A DNA stretch of 64,000 nt, from the NCBI RefSeq assembly GCF_033843265.1, contig NZ_JAWXRD010000029.1, positions 1 through 64,000 on the forward strand, read 5' to 3'. The DNA comes from Scandinavium lactucae (GTDB lineage: Bacteria > Pseudomonadota > Gammaproteobacteria > Enterobacterales > Enterobacteriaceae). The notes beneath the pieces are model-generated. The model searched no databases. It was not told the DNA's origin and saw only the letters and a program-made list of their open reading frames with translations. Every line of letters begins with the position of its first letter. The stretch's first letter is position 1. This document shows, piece by piece, positions 59,532-64,000 of this stretch. The position numbers were made by a program, and so were the translations under genes.

Positions 59532-60191
59532 ATGGTAGTTATCCAGCACATTGCCGCCGCACTCTGGCAGCATGATTTCGCCGCACTGGCCGATCCCCAC
59601 GTCGTGGGCGTGGTGTATCTGGTCATGTTTGCGACGCTATTTTTAGAAAATGGTCTGCTTCCGGCGTCGTTCTTGCCGGGCGATAGCCTGTTGCTGCTCG
59701 CCGGGGCGCTGATCGCCAAAGGTGTGATGGATTTTGTTCCGACGCTGGCGATTCTAACCGCTGCCGCCAGTCTCGGCTGCTGGCTGAGCTATATTCAGGG
59801 CCGCTGGCTGGGCAACACCAAAACGGTGAAAGGCTGGCTGACGCAATTACCGGCCAAATATCACGAACGCGCCACCTGCATGTTTGACCGCCACGGTCTG
59901 CTGGCGCTGCTGGCCGGGCGTTTTCTGGCGTTTGTTCGCACTCTACTGCCCACGATGGCAGGCATTTCGGGTTTGTCGAATCGCCGCTTTCAGTTCTTTA
60001 ACTGGCTGAGCGCCCTGCTGTGGGTTGGCGTCGTGACCAGCCTCGGCTATGCCCTGAGCATGATCCCGTTCGTCAAACGCCATGAAGACCAGGTGATGAC
60101 GTTCCTGATGATCCTGCCGATTTTCCTGCTGGTTGCTGGCCTGCTCGGCACGGTTTTCGTGGTCATTAAGAAGAAGTATTGCAGCGCCTGA
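59532..60191 (+). CDS. yghB: DedA-family membrane protein YghB
   Basis: 219 residues, almost identical in layout to E. coli YghB, a DedA-family inner-membrane protein needed, redundantly with YqjA, for normal cell division, envelope function and drug tolerance; recent work links DedA proteins to lipid-carrier recycling. Several hydrophobic helices and the DedA motifs FLENGLLPASFLPGDSLLLL and GRFLAFVRTLLPTMAGISGL are visible. AGGAAAGTCC precedes the ATG. Confidence 0.97.
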   Translation: MVVIQHIAAALWQHDFAALADPHVVGVVYLVMFATLFLENGLLPASFLPGDSLLLLAGALIAKGVMDFVPTLAILTAAASLGCWLSYIQGRWLGNTKTVKGWLTQLPAKYHERATCMFDRHGLLALLAGRFLAFVRTLLPTMAGISGLSNRRFQFFNWLSALLWVGVVTSLGYALSMIPFVKRHEDQVMTFLMILPIFLLVAGLLGTVFVVIKKKYCSA

Positions 60192-60207
60192 AGGCACTGT
60201 TCCCCTC

Positions 60208-60232
60208 CCCCTCGCGCCTTTGGCGCGAGGGG
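60208..60232. terminator. Bidirectional hairpin between yghB and yqhC
   Basis: Perfect 11-base stem CCCCTCGCGCC / GGCGCGAGGGG with a TTT loop, ending 2 bases from the yqhC stop. There is no long T run on either side, but the stem is very stable and the genes are convergent. Confidence 0.65.
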
Positions 60233-60233
60233 A

Positions 60234-61133
60234 TTAAACGCCCTGCATTCCTCTAATACGCGCTGCATCCTCCCCCGGCGTGATGCCGAAATAGCGCTTA
60301 AACTCCCGACTGAACTGCGACGCACTTTCATACCCGACTTTCATCGCAGCGGTGCTGGCCTTTAAGCCATCGTGCACCATCATCATGCGCGCCTTGTGCA
60401 GGCGGTACGTTTTCAGGTACTGCAACGGCGACGTGCTGGTCACCGATTTGAAATTGTGGTGGAACGCCGAAACGCTCATGTTGGCTTCCGCCGCCAGCTG
60501 ATCGACGCTGAGGTTTTCGGTGTACTGACTTTCAATCCGCTTCAGCACCCGGCTTATCAGGCTGAAATGCGTCTGGCGACTCACCAGCGCCAGCAACGCC
60601 CCGCCCCCTGGCCCCATCAGCACGTGATAAAGCATCTCACGGATAATTTGTTTGCCGAGAATACGCGCATCCAGCGGGCGCTCCATCACGTCCAGCAGAC
60701 GCTCTGCCGCACAGAGTATTTCATCAGACAGCTTCGCCGAGTTGATCCCGCTCGCCGCCATTGACGGCTGAAACAGCTCATCTTCGCCGATGTCCATCAG
60801 CAGTTCCTGTAATTGCAGAATATCGACATTCAGACGCAACCCCGCCAGCGGCACTTCAGGGGTAGCGAAGGTTTCGCATTCAAACGGCAGCGGGACGGTC
60901 AGCAACAGGTATTCCGTGGCATCGTAGCGGAAAACACGCTCGTTAATATGGCCGATTTTATGGCCTGAAAAGAGGAAAACGATACCCGGTTGGTACATCA
61001 CCGGGGTGCGGGTTCCCGGCTGTGTACCGTACAACAAGCGGATATCTGGCAACAGCTGACTCAAAGTTTCTTCATTATTTTTCAGCTGCTTAATCTTATC
61101 GGTTAGCAGCAGACAGGTCTCTTCACGATTCAT
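60234..61133 (-). CDS. yqhC: AraC-family regulator YqhC
   Basis: Activator of yqhD and dkgA in response to reactive aldehydes in E. coli. 299 residues from the ATG at 61133; similarity to E. coli YqhC begins there (MNREETCLLLTDKIKQLK). The N-terminal AraC-type sensing domain (about 20-165) is followed by two helix-turn-helix motifs at the C terminus (ENLSVDQLAAEANMSVSAFH and AAMKVGYESASQFSREFKRY). The ribosome binding site for this start is poor and the frame is open to 61256, so a longer N terminus is possible. It is divergent from its target yqhD. Confidence 0.92.
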   Translation of the reverse strand: MNREETCLLLTDKIKQLKNNEETLSQLLPDIRLLYGTQPGTRTPVMYQPGIVFLFSGHKIGHINERVFRYDATEYLLLTVPLPFECETFATPEVPLAGLRLNVDILQLQELLMDIGEDELFQPSMAASGINSAKLSDEILCAAERLLDVMERPLDARILGKQIIREMLYHVLMGPGGGALLALVSRQTHFSLISRVLKRIESQYTENLSVDQLAAEANMSVSAFHHNFKSVTSTSPLQYLKTYRLHKARMMMVHDGLKASTAAMKVGYESASQFSREFKRYFGITPGEDAARIRGMQGV

Positions 61134-61328
61134 TTTTGGCGGTATCCGGGGCGTATTACGATGGATGTATTGTGGACACAATTGTTCATATTCTCCAGTC
61201 ATCAGGAGAAATGGGCAATACATCGGCAGGAATGTGCATTGAGACAAACAGACCACAGGACCACAATAACCTCCATCAGATAGCCCTGTCGCTATCGTCT
61301 TTTACACCCGTCATGAAGGGAATAAACC

Positions 61329-62492
61329 ATGTTTAATTTCAACCTGCACACTCCAACCCGCATTTTATTTGGTAAAGACGCTATCGCAGACCTGCGGGCG
61401 CAGATCCCGGCCAATGCTCGTGTCCTCGTCACCTACGGCGGCGGCAGCGTCAAAAAAACCGGCGTGCTGGACCAGGTGCTGAGCGCCCTGAACGGTCTGG
61501 ACGTGCTGGAATTCGGCGGTATCGAACCAAACCCATCTTATGAAACGCTGATGAACGCGGTGAAAATTGCCCGCGAGCAGAATGTCACTTTCCTGCTGGC
61601 AGTCGGCGGCGGTTCGGTGCTCGATGGCACTAAATTTATTGCCGCAGCCGCGCATTATGCTGACGGTGTCGATCCTTGGGAAATCCTGCAAACCGGCGGG
61701 GCAAACATCAAAAGCGCGATCCCAATGGGCTCCGTGCTGACCCTGCCAGCCACCGGCTCAGAATCCAACATGGGCGCGGTCATTTCCCGTAAAACCACCG
61801 GTGACAAACAGGCGTTCATGAACCCGAACGTGCAGCCGGTATTTGCGATTCTTGATCCGGTTTACACCTACACCCTGCCACCGCGTCAGGTTGCTAACGG
61901 CGTGGTGGATGCCTTCGTTCACACCGTTGAGCAGTACGTGACGTATCCGGTTAACGCCAAAATTCAGGACCGCTTCGCCGAAGGCATTCTGCTGACGCTG
62001 GTAGAAGAAGGCCCGAAAGCGCTGAAAGAGCCAGAAAATTACGACGTGCGTGCCAACGTAATGTGGGCCGCAACGCAGGCGCTGAATGGCCTGATTGGTG
62101 CAGGCGTGCCGCAGGACTGGGCGACCCATATGCTCGGCCATGAACTGACCGCGATGCACGGGCTGGATCATGCGCAGACGCTGGCGGTCGTTTTACCTGC
62201 CCTGTGGAATGAAAAACGCGATACCAAACGCACCAAACTGCTGCAATACGCAGAACGCGTATGGAACATCACCGAAGGTTCTGACGATGCGCGGATCGAT
62301 GCCGCGATTGCTAAAACCCGTGAGTTCTTCGAAGCGATGGGCGTGCCAACGCGTCTGTCCGGTTACGGCCTGGACGGCAGCTCCATCCCGGCTCTGCTGA
62401 AAAAACTCGAAGAGCACGGCATGACCCAAATCGGTGAAAATCAGGACATTACCCTTGAGGTGAGCCGTCGTATTTACGAAGCGGCGCGCTAA
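61329..62492 (+). CDS. yqhD: NADPH-dependent aldehyde reductase YqhD
   Basis: Iron-containing-type alcohol dehydrogenase family enzyme, 387 residues, that reduces a broad range of aldehydes (glyoxal, acrolein, short-chain aldehydes) using NADPH. The nucleotide-binding GGGSVLDGTKF and the metal-binding histidines in DAFVHTVEQY, GHELTAMHGLDHAQTLAV are present. AAGGGA precedes the ATG. Expected to be activated by YqhC. Confidence 0.97.
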   Translation: MFNFNLHTPTRILFGKDAIADLRAQIPANARVLVTYGGGSVKKTGVLDQVLSALNGLDVLEFGGIEPNPSYETLMNAVKIAREQNVTFLLAVGGGSVLDGTKFIAAAAHYADGVDPWEILQTGGANIKSAIPMGSVLTLPATGSESNMGAVISRKTTGDKQAFMNPNVQPVFAILDPVYTYTLPPRQVANGVVDAFVHTVEQYVTYPVNAKIQDRFAEGILLTLVEEGPKALKEPENYDVRANVMWAATQALNGLIGAGVPQDWATHMLGHELTAMHGLDHAQTLAVVLPALWNEKRDTKRTKLLQYAERVWNITEGSDDARIDAAIAKTREFFEAMGVPTRLSGYGLDGSSIPALLKKLEEHGMTQIGENQDITLEVSRRIYEAAR

Positions 62493-62551
62493 GGGATTTC
62501 CCGCTTAACCTTTCGTTTTCTCGTATTTCGTCCAGACTTAATGCTACTACT

Positions 62552-62584
62552 TCACCGGAGTGCCTGGCGTGCTCCGGTGATTTT
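62552..62584 (+). terminator. Hairpin after yqhD
   Basis: Stem TCACCGGAG / CTCCGGTGA with an 11-base loop, followed by TTTTC. It is probably a partial terminator, since dkgA is usually also expressed from the yqhD transcript in E. coli. Confidence 0.6.
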
Positions 62585-62667
62585 CACCAAGCCCTAAACA
62601 ATTCGAATTGCAGGCACGCAGCCAACGCGCCTGCAATGTGAAGTATGACGGGCGTAAGGAGGAATGC

Positions 62668-63495
62668 ATGACACATCCAACCGTAATCAAGCTACAGGAC
62701 GGCAACGTAATGCCGCAACTGGGACTCGGCGTGTGGAAAGCAAGCAACGAGGACGTGGTTACCGCCATTCATAAAGCGCTGGAGGTCGGCTACCGGTCTA
62801 TCGATACCGCCGCCGCGTATAAAAATGAAGATGGCGTCGGTAAAGCATTAGCCAGCGCAGGCGTCGCGCGCGACGATCTGTTCATCACCACTAAGCTGTG
62901 GAACGACGATCAGAAGCGCCCGGCGGACGCGCTTCAGGAAAGTCTCGATAAACTGCAGCTCGATTTTGTCGATCTGTATCTGATGCACTGGCCGGTTCCG
63001 GCTATCGATCACTACGTTGAAGCCTGGCGGGGAATGATCAAGCTGCAAGAGCAGGGTCTGGTGAAGAGCATCGGCGTGTGTAATTTCCAGGTACATCACC
63101 TGCAACGCCTGATTGACGAAACCGGCGTTACGCCCGTTATCAATCAAATAGAACTTCATCCTCTGATGCAGCAGCGTCAACTGCATTCCTGGAACGCGAC
63201 CCACAAGATCCAGACCGAATCGTGGAGCCCATTGGCCCAGGGTGGCGAAGGGGTATTTGACCAGACGATTATTCGCCATCTGGCGGAGAAGTATGGCAAA
63301 ACGCCCGCGCAGATTGTCATCCGTTGGCATCTCGACAGTGGGCTGGTGGTTATCCCGAAATCGGTTACCCCTTCGCGCATCGCGGAAAACTTCGACGTCT
63401 GGGATTTCCGTCTCGATAAAGATGAACTGGGCGAAATAGCCAAGCTGGATCAGGGCAAACGCCTTGGGCCGGACCCGGATCAATTCGGCGGATAA
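62668..63495 (+). CDS. dkgA: 2,5-diketo-D-gluconate reductase A / methylglyoxal reductase DkgA
   Basis: Aldo-keto reductase of 275 residues, the E. coli DkgA (YqhE) length, that reduces 2,5-diketogluconate, methylglyoxal and related carbonyls with NADPH. The barrel motifs are IDTAAAYKNEDGVG (catalytic Asp/Tyr), TTKLWNDDQ (Lys), LYLMHWP (His) and the cofactor-binding VVIPKSVTPSRIAEN. I use the ATG at 62668, which follows a perfect AAGGAGG by 5 bases. Confidence 0.97.
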   Translation: MTHPTVIKLQDGNVMPQLGLGVWKASNEDVVTAIHKALEVGYRSIDTAAAYKNEDGVGKALASAGVARDDLFITTKLWNDDQKRPADALQESLDKLQLDFVDLYLMHWPVPAIDHYVEAWRGMIKLQEQGLVKSIGVCNFQVHHLQRLIDETGVTPVINQIELHPLMQQRQLHSWNATHKIQTESWSPLAQGGEGVFDQTIIRHLAEKYGKTPAQIVIRWHLDSGLVVIPKSVTPSRIAENFDVWDFRLDKDELGEIAKLDQGKRLGPDPDQFGG

Positions 63496-63510
63496 TCTTC
63501 ACCAATAAAT

Positions 63511-63545
63511 ACGGCACCCCACTCAGGTGGGGTGCCGTGCATTTT
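63511..63545 (+). terminator. Intrinsic terminator after dkgA
   Basis: A 12-base perfect stem (ACGGCACCCCAC / GTGGGGTGCCGT) with a TCAG loop, followed by GCATTTTAT. It begins 15 bases after the dkgA stop. Confidence 0.8.
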
Positions 63546-63725
63546 ATAAGAGCGTAAATACATCCCGCCTAAGAAATATTAGATCCCATCCTTTTGCATT
63601 AGCATTTCGGTAAGATAATCGGAAATATGATGTTAATTCATAAATGAAATATTGTTTTGATATTAAATGATTTGTTTTATTTGTCATGTTATTTATATTG
63701 AGCCTTTTGTTTGAAGGCTTAATTA

Positions 63726-64000
63726 ATGAACGAAAAAACCTTGAGTCGAGATTTTGACTATAATCTGATAAAAGTGCTGGATGCAGTGATATCCGCGGGA
63801 AATGCGACCAAAGCGGCAAAGCAACTGTCTGTCACCCCTGCTGCGGTGTCATTGGCATTGAATCGTCTGCAATCATTTTATAATGAAGCGTTATTTGTCA
63901 GAGGAAAGGAGGGTCTGGTCCCCACGATGAAGGCACTTGAGGTGCATGCATCTTTTCGTCAGGTTATAGACTTAGTCCAGAATACGATAACCCCCGAGCC
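63726..64000 (+). CDS. LysR-family regulator, N-terminal part (cut by window end)
   Basis: An open frame from the ATG at 63726 runs off the right edge. The 91 visible residues form a LysR-type winged helix-turn-helix: FDYNLIKVLDAVISAGNATK, AAKQLSVTPAAVSLALNRLQ, then LFVRGKEGLVPT. The 230-base gap before it is AT-rich and apart from the dkgA terminator holds nothing I can name. The target and effector domain lie outside the window. Confidence 0.85.
   Translation, partial: MNEKTLSRDFDYNLIKVLDAVISAGNATKAAKQLSVTPAAVSLALNRLQSFYNEALFVRGKEGLVPTMKALEVHASFRQVIDLVQNTITPE

Overview
The window comes from a member of the Enterobacteriaceae of the Enterobacter / Lelliottia / Citrobacter kind; I cannot fix the genus by eye. 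Codon use is moderately GC-rich, Shine-Dalgarno sites are strong, and the right third carries the block exbD-exbB / metC / yghB / yqhC / yqhD / dkgA in the E. coli order, with gss and yghU nearby. There are no rRNA or tRNA genes, no CRISPR array, and no insertion sequence or integrase that I can see.

Left edge (1-2.5 kb): a plasmid-type ParM actin / StbB pair on the same strand as, and just downstream of, a YafL-type NlpC/P60 peptidoglycan endopeptidase.

Main feature (2.5-40.9 kb): an apparently intact Flag-2 lateral flagellar locus, the system that survives in E. coli K-12 only as fhiA/mbhA remnants. From the left it has the late block lafU-T-S-F-E-D-C-B (motor, sigma-28, FliL, hook-length control, chaperones, cap), the flagellin lafA, a divergent membrane regulator pair (lafZ and a FidL-like gene), the rod/hook/ring operon lafW-lfgL...lfgB, then lfgA-M-N on the other strand, the lfiJ-I-H-G-F-E basal body/export ATPase operon headed by the sigma-54 activator lafK, and the divergent switch/export-gate operon lfiM-N-P-Q-R-lfhB-A. 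Two textbook sigma-54 promoters lie before lfgB and lafB, as expected for LafK control, with LafS/LfgM as the late sigma-28/anti-sigma pair. FliO, an FlhDC-type master regulator and chemotaxis genes are absent.

Between lfgN and lfiJ (23.3-27.5 kb) sits a four-gene cargo block that looks like a flagellin-modification module: a TagD-type glycerol-3-phosphate cytidylyltransferase, a TagB/TagF-type CDP-glycerol glycerophosphotransferase, a two-domain glycosyltransferase and a short FliB-like lysine methylase. A CDP-glycerol pathway inside a lateral-flagellum locus is the most unusual system in the window.

Right part (41-64 kb): a periplasmic LprI-domain protein; gss (glutathionylspermidine synthetase/amidase); an inserted cassette of aldehyde dehydrogenase, LysR regulator and a five-gene peptide-type ABC importer with a large structured terminator after the binding-protein gene; yghU; a chemoreceptor; three unrecognised small genes; then exbBD with a Fur-box-like site, metC with two MetJ boxes, yghB, yqhC, yqhD and dkgA. 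A LysR-type regulator runs off the right end.
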